From DSVZ01 sp037439785 (GTDB lineage: Bacteria > Verrucomicrobiota > Verrucomicrobiia > Limisphaerales > J093): DNA of 64,000 bases. Below the pieces are notes generated by a model. That model did no database searches, had not been told where the DNA came from, and saw nothing but the letters and a program-made list of their open reading frames with translations. The DNA lies in the NCBI GenBank assembly GCA_037439785.1, contig JBBIVJ010000025.1, positions 1 to 64,000 on the forward strand. Direction: 5' to 3'. Made by a program: the position numbers and the translations under genes. Below are positions 56,409 through 64,000 of the stretch, piece after piece; the first letter of the stretch is position 1, and every line of letters starts with the position of its first letter.

Positions 56409-57386
56409 ATGAAATCCATGAAAACCTCCTGGCAACTCCGCGGCGGTCTGGTGGTCCTGGCGTGCGCCGGCCAACTGGCGCAGGGCACGGCGCAGACCCT
56501 GTTTAACGACACCTTTGACACGGACACCACGGCCAACTGGTCCATCTACACTTCCCAGGCCGACACGGCGGTGGTCTTCGTCTACGACTACAGCGCGGAC
56601 GGCATTCCCCCCGCGCCCCACTCGAACGGCTCGACCCTCGGCGTGAAATTCACCGCCAACATGACCGCCGGCCAGTCCCCCGAAGCGGCCGGCCTGAACC
56701 TCGTCCCCATCGGCCAGAACTTCACCGGCGATTACGTGCTGAAGTTCGACCTGTGGATCAACGCCAACGGCCCCTTCCCGGCTGGCGGCAGCGGCTCCAC
56801 TGAGTTTGCCTCCGCCGGCATCGGTCTGAGCGGCAATGGCTCCCTGGTCTGGTCGGGCGCCGCCCCGGCCGGCACGGCCTGGTTTGCCGTCTCCGGGGAA
56901 GGCGGCGCGGCCCAGGACTTCCGCGCCTACGTGGGCTCGGCTCTCCAGGGCGAAGGCCCGGTTTACTATGCCGAGGGCGCCCCCGAGCGCGACAACAGCC
57001 ATCCCTACTACGCCACGACCTTCCCCGGCGGCCAGACCCCCCCCGCCAGCCAGACCACCGCCCACCCGCAACAGACCGGCGCCCTCAATGTCGGCACCGT
57101 CGGCTTCGCCTGGCGGCAGGTCGAGATCAGCAAGGTGGGCGATGAAGTGGTCTGGTCCGTGGACGGCCTGCCCATTGCCCGGCTGACCGGCAGCGGTAAC
57201 GGCGTGGCCCTCGAAGGCAACATCACGGTCGGCTACTTCGACCCCTTCAACTCGATCTCGGACAACGCCGCCCTCAGTTTCGGGGTGGTGGACAACGTGC
57301 GGGTCGAGGTGATTCCCGAACCGGGTACCGCGGCCCTGGGTCTGCTGGGCCTGGGCTTGTGGTTCCTGAGCCGACGCCGGGCCTGA
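56409..57386 (+). CDS. PEP-CTERM sorting-domain protein
   Basis: A 325-aa exported protein. The signal peptide is LRGGLVVLACAGQLAQGTAQ, and the C-terminal PEP-CTERM module reads VIPEPGTAALGLLGLGLWFL followed by SRRRA. The mature part looks like a concanavalin/LamG-type beta-sandwich: LFNDTFDTDTTANWSIYTSQ near the start, GDYVLKFDLWINANG, FAWRQVEISKVGDEVVWSVD and NGVALEGNITVGYFDPFNS, a pattern often annotated as PEP-CTERM proteins of Verrucomicrobia. ATG 56409 is taken; ATG 56418 is also possible. A bidirectional terminator follows, separating it from convergent hflX. Confidence 0.92.
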   Translation: MKSMKTSWQLRGGLVVLACAGQLAQGTAQTLFNDTFDTDTTANWSIYTSQADTAVVFVYDYSADGIPPAPHSNGSTLGVKFTANMTAGQSPEAAGLNLVPIGQNFTGDYVLKFDLWINANGPFPAGGSGSTEFASAGIGLSGNGSLVWSGAAPAGTAWFAVSGEGGAAQDFRAYVGSALQGEGPVYYAEGAPERDNSHPYYATTFPGGQTPPASQTTAHPQQTGALNVGTVGFAWRQVEISKVGDEVVWSVDGLPIARLTGSGNGVALEGNITVGYFDPFNSISDNAALSFGVVDNVRVEVIPEPGTAALGLLGLGLWFLSRRRA

Positions 57387-57400
57387 ACCGCTTCCGCCAG

Positions 57401-57434
57401 AAAAAAAGGCCGCCTCCGGGCGGCCGTTTTTTTT
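57401..57434. terminator. bidirectional intrinsic terminator
   Basis: A perfect 7-base stem (GGCCGCC/GGCGGCC) with a TCCG loop is flanked by seven A on the left and eight T on the right, so it can end both the PEP-CTERM transcript and the convergent hflX transcript. Confidence 0.92.
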
Positions 57435-57449
57435 CCGCCCCGCCGCCGG

Positions 57450-58763
57450 CTACGGGGCGGCCACCACAAACCGCGCGAACTCCCCGCGGACATGCGGCGG
57501 GAGGCGGACCTTGAACCGCGCCGCCCGGCCATCGTAGGCCCGATCGAGAATCTGGCCGACGGCGTGTAGGCGCGCCACCGCCGCCGCCTCGCCATGCGGG
57601 ATGGCCAGCTCGAGATACTCGCGCGCCGGCCGCAACGCGTTGCCCAGGGCCGCCAACAGGTCCGCAAACCCCGCCCCCGTGAGGGCCGAAATGGCCACCG
57701 CCTGCGGGTACCGTGCCCGCCACGCGGCCAGCCCCTCGCCGTCCGGCAACCGGTCCGCCTTGTTGAGGACCATGAGCACCGGGGTGTCCGCCACACCCAA
57801 CTCGGCCAGCACGGCCTGCACGGAGGCGATTTGCTCCTCGGCACGCGGATGGCTGACGTCCACCACGTGCAGCAGCAGGTCTGCGTTGACCACTTCCTCG
57901 AGCGTGGCGCGGAAAGCCTCGATCAGGGCGTGCGGCAGCTTGCGAATGAAGCCCACCGTGTCCGAGAGCAGCACGTTCTGGTTGGTGGGCAGGCGCAGCC
58001 GGCGGGTGGTCGGGTCCAGCGTGGCGAACAGCCGGTCCTCGGCCAGCACCCCGGCCCGGGTCAGCGCATTGAACAGGGTGGATTTGCCCGCGTTGGTGTA
58101 GCCCACGATCGAGGCCAGCGGCCAGTGATGGCGGCGGCGCCCCTGGCGCTGGGTGGTGCGCTGGCGGCGGACCTCCTCCAGTTCCTGCTCCAGGCGGTCA
58201 ATCCGCTCCTGGACCTTGCGCCGGTCCGCCTCGAGCTGGCTTTCGCCCTCGCCCCCGATGGCCCCCAGCCCGCCCCGCTGCCGGGACAGGTGTGTCCAGT
58301 ACCGCCGCAGGCGGGGCAACAGGTGCTGCAACTGCGCCAGCTCGACCTGAAGCTGACCCTCCCGGGTGCGCGCCCGCAGGGCAAAGATGTCCAGGATCAC
58401 CTCGGTCCGGTCGAGCACCTTGGTGCGCAACATCTGCTCGAGGTTGCGCGCCTGGGCGGGGGACAGCTCCTCGTCAAATGCCACCGTGTCAATGCCCTCG
58501 GCCGCGCAGCGGGCGGCGATTTCCTCCGCCTTGCCCGTGCCGATGAAGGTGGCGGGGTGCGGCTGGTCCAGCCGTTGGATCACCCGGTCCACCACCTGCC
58601 CGCCCAGCGTGCGCACCAGCTCGGCCAGTTCTTCCAGGTAATCCGTCACCTGCCAGCCGGGTCGGTGCCTGAGTTCCACGCCGACCAGCAACACCCGCTC
58701 GGTGCGGCGTTCGCGATGGGTGGAAACAAGCGCTTTCAACGCATCAGGTTCAGGTGGGGACAA
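57450..58763 (-). CDS. hflX: GTPase HflX
   Basis: A 437-aa ribosome-associated GTPase of the Obg/HflX class. An N-terminal HflX domain (ERVLLVGVELRHRPGW; VQVELAQLQHLLPRLRRYW-type QL repeats) and a coiled coil (ADRRKVQERIDRLEQELEEV) lead to the G domain: G1 SIVGYTNAGKSTLFN, G2 DPTTRRLRLP, G3 LLSDTVGFIRKLP and G4 LMVLNKADRLP. It splits stalled ribosomes. No ATG fits the N-terminus; TTG at 58763 gives a normal length and is taken as start. Confidence 0.95.
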   Translation of the reverse strand: MSPPEPDALKALVSTHRERRTERVLLVGVELRHRPGWQVTDYLEELAELVRTLGGQVVDRVIQRLDQPHPATFIGTGKAEEIAARCAAEGIDTVAFDEELSPAQARNLEQMLRTKVLDRTEVILDIFALRARTREGQLQVELAQLQHLLPRLRRYWTHLSRQRGGLGAIGGEGESQLEADRRKVQERIDRLEQELEEVRRQRTTQRQGRRRHHWPLASIVGYTNAGKSTLFNALTRAGVLAEDRLFATLDPTTRRLRLPTNQNVLLSDTVGFIRKLPHALIEAFRATLEEVVNADLLLHVVDVSHPRAEEQIASVQAVLAELGVADTPVLMVLNKADRLPDGEGLAAWRARYPQAVAISALTGAGFADLLAALGNALRPAREYLELAIPHGEAAAVARLHAVGQILDRAYDGRAARFKVRLPPHVRGEFARFVVAAP

Positions 58764-59019
58764 TGTACCGCCCCGGCCCGGTTCTGCAATCCCACGGCTT
58801 CACCCTCCACCCCGCCCAGACGGCCAACGGGCCCCCCCGTCGGCCCCTGCGGGGAAGAGCCGCAGATGTGCGCTCAAACACACATTTACGGCAACCCCAC
58901 GCCGGCCTACACAGAGTTAGTCTTTGGAGCCGTGGGGCGCGGGAGACCGACCGGGATTGACAGTCGGGGCGGTTCCCGTAATCGTACGGCGAACACCGAA
59001 GCCAACAGACAGACCTGCC
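58764..59019. other. spacer between hflX and prepilin-like gene 1
   Basis: A divergent 256-base spacer. A consensus -35 box TTGACA occurs at 58957-58962, but no good -10 box follows. The phrase TGTGCGCTCAAACACACATT (58868 on) resembles TGTGCAGACAGACACACACT ahead of the second prepilin-like gene, which suggests that part of the leader was duplicated too. Confidence 0.4.
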
Positions 59020-59919
59020 ATGAAGAGTTACCCAACCTCTACCGAGCGGCAGCGGCGCGGCGGCTTTACGCTGATCGAGCTACTGGTGGTCATCGCCATC
59101 ATTGCCATCCTGGCCGGGATGCTCCTGCCGGCACTGGCCCGGGCCAAATCCAAGGCCACGGGCATCATGTGCATGAACAACACCAAGCAGTTGATGCTCG
59201 CCAACCACATGTACCAGGGCGACAACAACGACAAATTCCCCGGAGCCTACCATGGCGGTTTCGTGCCGGGGTCCAACGCCCGGGAACGCCCCTGGGTGAC
59301 GGGGTGGCTGGACTGGACCACCAGCCCGGACAACACCAACACCCTGTACCTCCTTGATCCCCGCTACGCGGTCCTGGCGAACTACTTCGCCGGAGCCAAG
59401 AACATCTACAAGTGCCCCGCGGATAAATATGTGTCCCCCGCCCAACGGTCCCGGGGTTGGACCGAGCGGGTGCGCAGTGTGTCGGGAAACATCTACATCG
59501 GTGAAGGCAACGGCTGGAGCACGCTGGGGGGTGGGCCCAGCGGCCCCAACAATCTCCAGATGTACCGCGGGGCGACCCGAGCCTCCGATTTGATCATACC
59601 CGGACCGGCTCAGACGTGGGTGTACGTGGATGAACACCCGGACAGCATCAACGACGCGGGCTGCTTCCCGCCCAACTCGCCCACCAACATCCCGGACGCA
59701 CCGGCGACGTATCACAACCTGGCCGCGGGGTTCGCTTTCGCGGACGGGCACTCCGAGATTCGCAAATGGATTGGTCCGACGATGAAAAGGCCCCGGCGCA
59801 GCAATGGATTGGACGGCGTCATCTTCCAGGCGCAAAACAACTTTACCACGGTTCGAGGTGATCCCGACTTGAGTTGGTACTCGCGGGTCTCTCCGCGCCA
59901 GACCGAAGCCCATTTTTAG
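59020..59919 (+). CDS. prepilin-like (type II secretion/pilin N-methylation) protein 1
   Basis: A 299-aa secreted pseudopilin-like protein. After a basic leader (KSYPTSTERQRRGG) comes the prepilin peptidase site and helix GFTLIELLVVIAIIAILAGM; cleavage would occur after the Gly and Phe be methylated. The rest is a globular domain with KQLMLANHMYQGDNNDKFPG, WVTGWLDWTTSPDNTN, KCPADKY, an aromatic WVYVDEHPDSINDAGCF stretch and the C-terminal AGFAFADGHSEIRKWIG. The final motif is the H-x9-DG/ADGH signature of the large PVC-phylum family. Function unknown, probably surface or secretion related. The N-terminal half is nucleotide-identical to the next gene. Confidence 0.93.
   Translation: MKSYPTSTERQRRGGFTLIELLVVIAIIAILAGMLLPALARAKSKATGIMCMNNTKQLMLANHMYQGDNNDKFPGAYHGGFVPGSNARERPWVTGWLDWTTSPDNTNTLYLLDPRYAVLANYFAGAKNIYKCPADKYVSPAQRSRGWTERVRSVSGNIYIGEGNGWSTLGGGPSGPNNLQMYRGATRASDLIIPGPAQTWVYVDEHPDSINDAGCFPPNSPTNIPDAPATYHNLAAGFAFADGHSEIRKWIGPTMKRPRRSNGLDGVIFQAQNNFTTVRGDPDLSWYSRVSPRQTEAHF
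59104..59391 (+). repeat. 288-bp perfect repeat, copy 1 (prepilin-like genes)
   Basis: Identical base for base to 60270-60557. It covers the helix end through the GWLDWTTSPDNTN region; similarity drops sharply after it, although the proteins stay homologous. Confidence 0.95.
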
Positions 59920-60185
59920 CACGCGGGCGGAAAAGCCGTGGAAGGTCGCCGCCGCGTCCCACGAGCCGCCGCCGAAGTGGCATAAAGGGTCGGTCACTTG
60001 GGCGAGGACACTTTGGGCTGTGCAGACAGACACACACTTTCACCAGACGGCCGGTGACCTAATCGGGTTCCAGCTGGGTGGGTTTTTTGCCGCGGGCTGA
60101 ACCCACAGTGTGAAGTTGACGCCGGGCGGAGCGGTTGAGACATTCGGCCGGTCGTCAACCCGTAACCCCGAAGTAACTTGCTGGC
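59920..60185. other. spacer between the two prepilin-like genes
   Basis: A 266-base spacer without a gene. It carries a 7-base inverted repeat GTGGGTT...AACCCAC (about 60077-60106) and the leader phrase TGTGCAGACAGACACACACT shared loosely with the upstream region of the first copy. No clear terminator separates the genes. Confidence 0.45.
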
Positions 60186-61043
60186 ATGAAAAGCTGCCAA
60201 ACCAACCAGACCCGCCGGACGTGGGGCGGGTTCACCCTGATCGAGCTGCTGGTGGTCATCGCCATCATCGCCATCCTGGCCGGGATGCTCCTGCCGGCAC
60301 TGGCCCGGGCCAAATCCAAGGCCACGGGCATCATGTGCATGAACAACACCAAGCAGTTGATGCTCGCCAACCACATGTACCAGGGCGACAACAACGACAA
60401 ATTCCCCGGAGCCTACCATGGCGGTTTCGTGCCGGGGTCCAACGCCCGGGAACGCCCCTGGGTGACGGGGTGGCTGGACTGGACCACCAGCCCGGACAAC
60501 ACCAACACCCTGTACCTCCTTGATCCCCGCTACGCGGTCCTGGCGAACTACTTCGCCAACTCCAAGAACGTGTACAAGTGCCCGGCGGACAAGTACGTCT
60601 CGAACGCCCAGCGAGCCAGGGGCTGGACCGAGCGCGTCCGGAGCGTATCGGGCAACATCCTCGTGGGCGAAGGCAACGCGGAAACCGGTCCCATGGGCAG
60701 CATCTATGCCCACCCGGTGCGGGCTTCTGACTTGACCATCCCTGGACCCAGCGAGACGTGGGTGTACGTGGATGAATTCCCCGACAGCATCAACGACGCC
60801 GGCTGTTTCCCACCCAACAGCTCGATCAACATCGTGGACATCCCCGCCAATTACCACAATGGCGCCTGTGGGTTTGCCTTCGCGGACGGCCACTCGGAAA
60901 TCCACAAGTGGATCGGTCCCAGGATCAAGAACCTCAAAATCACGGCTCGTGACTACCAGCTCAACATTACCACCGTCAAAGGTGACCCCGACCTGCGCTG
61001 GTATTCGTACAAGAGCCCGCGCAAGACCACCGATTATTACTGA
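60186..61043 (+). CDS. prepilin-like protein 2 (tandem paralogue)
   Basis: A 285-aa paralogue of the preceding protein: basic leader KSCQTNQTRRTWGG, then GFTLIELLVVIAIIAILAGM, the same central blocks, SETWVYVDEFPDSINDAGCF and CGFAFADGHSEIHKWIG at the end. Bases 60270-60557 are identical to the first copy, while the C-terminal third differs by many substitutions and indels and ends in SPRKTTDYY. ATG 60186 gives the usual short leader. An intrinsic terminator follows 56 bases downstream. Confidence 0.93.
   Translation: MKSCQTNQTRRTWGGFTLIELLVVIAIIAILAGMLLPALARAKSKATGIMCMNNTKQLMLANHMYQGDNNDKFPGAYHGGFVPGSNARERPWVTGWLDWTTSPDNTNTLYLLDPRYAVLANYFANSKNVYKCPADKYVSNAQRARGWTERVRSVSGNILVGEGNAETGPMGSIYAHPVRASDLTIPGPSETWVYVDEFPDSINDAGCFPPNSSINIVDIPANYHNGACGFAFADGHSEIHKWIGPRIKNLKITARDYQLNITTVKGDPDLRWYSYKSPRKTTDYY
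60270..60557 (+). repeat. 288-bp perfect repeat, copy 2 (prepilin-like genes)
   Basis: Second copy of the identical segment, 1166 bases downstream of the first. Confidence 0.95.
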
Positions 61044-61098
61044 GCCGGCTCTGGCCTGAATCCTTCAGGGTTCGACAACTGGTAACAGGGTTACACGC

Positions 61099-61131
61099 AT
61101 TGGCCCGCCACAAGGCGGGCCAATTGCTTTT
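61099..61131 (+). terminator. intrinsic terminator after prepilin-like gene 2
   Basis: A perfect 11-base stem ATTGGCCCGCC/GGCGGGCCAAT with an ACAA loop, followed by TGCTTTT. Confidence 0.88.
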
Positions 61132-61497
61132 GGTCGGCCAGGCAGGGTCGGCGAGGACGCCGACCTTCCCCCGCGAGCGGGGAGGGACCGCGTCCCCGCG
61201 GTCCCGGCAGAAACGAGCACGTTGCCCGTCCCACTTCACCGGAGCGCCGACTGGCAAGTAGCCACCGGCGTGAGCCGGCGGGCAGGCGGTCCGCCACGCC
61301 ACCCGGCGGCTAGGGCGGAGCGCCGACTGGCAGACGGCGATACAGCCGGCTGGAAGCCCGCCCTACGCCGGGGCTGTGGTGCCGGCCTCTCAAGCTGGGG
61401 TCTCGGCGTCCTGGCGTCTGGGCGGTGAATCTCGCCTGTCGAAAGCGGCAGAAGCCTGCCGCACTCCAGGGCGCTATCGCACGGAAGGCACCCTCGG
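61132..61497. repeat. non-coding block of GC-rich interspersed repeats
   Basis: No gene is seen. The phrase GGAGCGCCGACTGGCA occurs twice (about 61241 and 61316), once followed by AGTAGCCACCGG and once by GACGGCGATACAGCCGGC. Inverted phrases surround them (GGCGAGGACGCCGACC; GGACCGCGTCCCCGCGGTCC). This is the decayed short-repeat type often found between genes in this phylum. Confidence 0.65.
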
Positions 61498-61735
61498 TCA
61501 ACGCGGGTCCGGGTTGGCAGGCGCCGGGCTCGCGGCGGCGGCGTCCCACAGCCGGGTGCGCTGGAGCTGCGCGTTGCCGATGACCACGTCCTGGAAGCCG
61601 TCGCCGTCCAGGTCCAGCACCCGCACGCCGTTGTCGCCGCCGTCGAGCGCGCGCAACGGCTGTCCAGCCAGCAGGTGGGTGTTCAACCGCGCCTCGACCT
61701 CGCGGAAGGTGAGGAACTTGACCCGGTCGCCGGGG
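61498..61735 (-). pseudogene. fragment of an FG-GAP/VCBS-type protein gene
   Basis: A short stretch reads VKFLTFREVEARLNTHLLAG and then LDLDGDGFQDVVIGNAQLQR, the calcium-binding DxDGDG repeat of FG-GAP/VCBS proteins. It has no proper start and stops after about 80 residues, while full proteins of this type have hundreds. Best read as the remnant of a gene. Confidence 0.6.
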
Positions 61736-61839
61736 CCGGCAGGCCAGCCGGGGTGAGCCCCCCAGCCCGGCACCGAGCAGCAGGGCGGCCGGCAACCACC
61801 TCGGCCGGTCCCGGCGCCCGGTGCCGGGCGCAAAGCCGG

Positions 61840-62134
61840 CCGCGAAGCGATTCGTCAAGAAGTTCATCTGTGTCGTGGGCGTATCCCAACGGCCCGCCCC
61901 GGACCAGCCGGCCGGCGGGGCGTTCCTGCCGCTGGAAGACGTCGGGGTTGTTGCCGGAAAGGACATTGTAGGGCCGGGAGACATCCGGCCGCCAGGCCAG
62001 CCTCAATAGCCGCAGGTCGCTCGAGCAGGCAAACCCCTGCGCCCCGGCCCTGGCCCGGCCCGGAGCTGGCAACAACAGTCCGGCCAGGACCGTGATGAGG
62101 GCGATGCCCCCCACAGTTCGATCCACGTGAAACG
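61840..62134 (-). pseudogene. decayed prepilin-like gene
   Basis: Across at least two frames the reverse strand encodes FTWIELWG, then GIALITVLAGLLLPAPGRAR, AQGFACSSDLRLLRLAW, NVLSGNNPDVFQRQERPAG and RLVRG-LGYAHDTDELLDESL. These parallel FTLIELLVVIAIIAILAG, the central QLMLA block and the GWLDWTTSPDNTN block of the intact prepilin-like genes. A frame change occurs in a G-run near 62110, and the C-terminal two thirds are missing. Confidence 0.65.
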
Positions 62135-62194
62135 CGTCGGCGCGGGCGGCCCAAGCGTCCACAAAGCCGATGTTGCCCCCTGGACGCCGATGGC

Positions 62195-62330
62195 AGGGGG
62201 CGTCAGCCGGCAGGGGCTGGTCGCCACGGTGACATCGCTCCACGGGCCGGTTACGCTGTCGGCGCTCTGCAAGGCGCCGCCGCTCCATTCCAGGAGCCAG
62301 CCGCTGCTTGAGCCGCGCCTCGAGTCGGAG
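62195..62330 (-). pseudogene. C-terminal remnant of a secreted protein gene
   Basis: The reverse strand reads GWLLEWSGGALQSADSVTG and PWSDVTVATSPCRLTPPA. This pattern (LEWSGGxLQSADSVTGPWxDVxxATSP) is the usual C-terminal end of large secreted verrucomicrobial proteins. No upstream part of such a gene remains. Confidence 0.5.
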
Positions 62331-62385
62331 GCGGACCCCGGTCGCCCCGGGGTGATGAAGGCGCGCAACCCCTGCCTGCCGCGAG

Positions 62386-63500
62386 TCACGGCGCCCGCAG
62401 GCGGAAGAAACACTCGGGCTGGGCCGGGGAAAGGGTCACCGCGTACCAATCGCCCTGCTGGCTCACGGCATTGGTCACCGGTGCCCAGATCGGTGCGGAC
62501 AGTTGGGGGTCCATTCCAGCGTGCCGTCGGCCCAGTTGGTGGACCAGGTCAATTCCAGGAGGTGCGGGGCCACGAGCCGCACCGTAAGCCGCGGCACCGC
62601 TCCGGGGCGCCCCGTCAGGAACACGCCCGAATCCGACGTCCAGGTGACTCCGGGCGGGGTCTCCACCACCAGGAGCTGGACGCTGCCGCCAAAGTCGGAG
62701 ACTCCTTCCGCCTCCTGCCCGGGGGCGTTCCAAGCCACTGCCGACGCTGCGGCCTCCAGGCGGGCCGAAAACGAAACCTGACGGGTACGCGGGAGAATGT
62801 AGTTGTCTCCGGGAAGTGCCAGCCAGGTGCTCACGGCAAAGGGCGCGGATATGGTGGATATGGTGCGCGGCGATTGCTCCGGAAGCACCGTGACGCTGTA
62901 AGCCCAGCGGTAATCGGAGCCCGGCGGACTCCCCGCACCCTGAAAAACCACCCGCGCATATTGGCTGGCAGAGCTGTAATTGATCCCCACGCGCCCCACG
63001 GCCGCCAGGTTGCCGGTCAAGCGGCCCCGCAAAGTGGCCACCAGGCCGCTGGGATAATGTCCTGCCGGCACGGTAAAACGAAGCGTATCCCAACAGTCAA
63101 CCACGCCTTGTCCCCCCGCCGATTCCGGTATGACGAAGTCCGCGGGCGGCTTGTACCCGCGGACGCAGGTCCCGATCCGGCCGCTCGACAGAGCGACATG
63201 ATACCGCGCCACGGACAACTCCCCGAATGGCCCGGTGTGCTCCCTCTGGCCGCCATAAGCGGTCAAATGGGTTGAGACCCAGCGCGGGGACTGCCCCACC
63301 CCCACCACCATGCCACTTATGCCAAACCCCTGTTCCCCACCGACCAACGAACCACCGGTCCCCAACCACAGCGCCGCCCCAGCCAGCCCCCATACGGCCC
63401 CGGACGACGGCCACTCCTGACCGGGCTGTGAGGCGTGGGGACGGTGCACTTCGCGCCGGGGGACATTGGGCTGACTCCACCTGCCAGCTTCATGGGACAT
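62386..63500 (-). pseudogene. secreted protein gene with a single-base frameshift
   Basis: The reverse strand encodes a signal-like segment (VWGLAGAALWLGTGGSLVGG), a beta-rich middle (TLRFTVPAGHYPSGLVATLR; YARVVFQGAG; STWLALPGDNYILPRTRQVS) and the end ELTWSTNWADGTLEWTP. There the frame breaks. One base more in the five-G run at 62505-62509 would restore a natural ending in the other frame: SAPIWAPVTNAVSQQGDWYA, then VTLSPAQPECFFRLRAP, which is the standard C-terminus of such proteins. It is therefore either a recently broken gene or a sequencing error. Function unknown; about 371 aa when corrected. Confidence 0.7.
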
Positions 63501-63750
63501 GAACGGAACACTGTCTCGACACCGGTGTGATGGCCGAGGAGGTCATTATATCGCTACGCCACGCCTTCAACATTTTCAAGGGCTCGCCCGTGTTGCTGCC
63601 CGGGGCGGGAAGCCTTTGTTTGCGCGAGATCAGGACCGCGCCCTGGGCGGGAGATCGGCCGACGATCCATTCGCCCGGGACTGCGGCCACACCCGCCTTC
63701 CGGTCACCGCCACTCCGGGGGTGGGCGAGTGATGGCGCGGCTGAAGCTGT
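63501..63750. other. unassigned region left of truncated sensor fragment
   Basis: No supported gene, terminator or promoter was recognised here. A short open frame on the forward strand (63527-63754) shows no family features. Confidence 0.4.
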
Positions 63751-63999
63751 TTAGCCGGGCGCCCTCACCCGAATCGCCCGGCACGGCCACACCCGGACCA
63801 CAGGGGGGGCAACCCGCGCTGAAGACCGGTGGGGGAACCACAACCGGCCATCCCGCGCGCGCCAGCCGGTGGGCTGCACCCTCCCAGTGCATTCCCGGCT
63901 GGGCAGGCCGTCGGCTTCATCCAGGCTCAGCACCGGCAGCCGGCCGCGCCGGGCGGCCAGGGGGCCGTTCGCAGGTGGCCGTGTACCTGCTGAAAATCC
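63751..63999 (-). pseudogene. fragment of a two-component regulator propeller protein (enters from right edge)
   Basis: The frame is open from the right edge and reads VLSLDEADGLPSRECTG, QPTGWRARDGRLWFP, matching the last blade of Reg_prop sensor proteins (DGLPSxECxGxxQPAGxRxxDGRLWFPT). After WFP the frame shifts in a run of C residues: the expected Thr-x-x-Gly continuation lies in the +1 frame, and the current frame gives an unrelated Arg/Val/Pro tail. The following Y_Y_Y and kinase parts are absent, so this looks like a broken remnant, unless the break is a sequence error. Confidence 0.5.
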
Positions 64000-64000
64000 G

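Noticed and set aside
58957..58985. Promoter with TTGACA upstream of prepilin-like gene 1.
   Set aside because: The -35 box is perfect but nothing resembling TATAAT lies 16-18 bases downstream.

Overview
The window is very GC-rich, almost fully coding chromosomal DNA. It most likely comes from a member of the Verrucomicrobiota (Pedosphaerales/Limisphaerales type). This rests on several hallmarks: paralogous prepilin-like proteins with an FTLIELLVVIAIIAIL N-terminus and a C-terminal ADGHSE motif, two PEP-CTERM proteins, a giant lamin-tail/CotH protein, a SUMF1-domain fusion, GC-rich interspersed repeats with GTGGTGCAG ends, and short GATC-based 9-bp tandem arrays. No rRNA, tRNA or CRISPR was recognised. 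Taxonomy is inferred from gene style only.

Region 1 (1-11.8 kb) is the most unusual part. It resembles an aryl-polyene/ladderane-type fatty-acid cluster: an MMPL exporter (cut by the left edge), a lysophospholipid acyltransferase, a LolA-like carrier, a FabZ-like hotdog dehydratase, a small lipoprotein, an AMP-forming acyl ligase, an uncharacterised 244-aa protein, a small membrane protein and a GT2 glycosyltransferase. These are followed by two radical SAM enzymes (one HydE-like, one cobalamin-binding type) and a ketosynthase plus chain-length-factor-like pair. Start/stop overlaps link several of the genes. No acyl carrier protein or ketoreductase is visible, so they probably lie to the left. 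The two radical SAM enzymes suggest an unusual C-C bond-forming or cyclising step on a polyketide/fatty-acid-like chain.

Region 2 (11.8-18.1 kb) has a repeat-bearing spacer, a glycosidase-like/SUMF1 fusion, and a reverse-strand replication/repair operon dnaX-ybaB-recR with a HAD hydrolase. Region 3 (18.1-26.6 kb) holds a 2317-aa secreted lamin-tail/CotH protein and a divergent AGE-family sugar epimerase. Region 4 (26.6-34.4 kb, reverse) carries the 2-oxoglutarate dehydrogenase operon sucA-sucB-lpd, then 6-phosphogluconolactonase and two small membrane proteins.

Region 5 (34.4-37.5 kb) has a lower-GC spacer with a textbook sigma-54 promoter, two upstream dyads and a 5' hairpin in front of a PEP-CTERM protein, followed by an anchored coiled-coil protein and an SGNH hydrolase. 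Region 6 (37.5-53.5 kb) has a large hybrid histidine kinase, secA, an MFS-sugar kinase/UDP-sugar pyrophosphorylase fusion-nucleotidyltransferase operon, an EF-hand-like membrane protein and a third radical SAM protein. Region 7 (53.8-58.8 kb) has a membrane pyrophosphatase, a second PEP-CTERM gene and hflX, with two good terminators. Region 8 (59-61 kb) is a tandem pair of prepilin-like genes sharing 288 identical bases. Region 9 (61-64 kb) is decaying: repeats, fragments of prepilin, FG-GAP and propeller-sensor genes, and a secreted-protein gene broken by a one-base change in a homopolymer.
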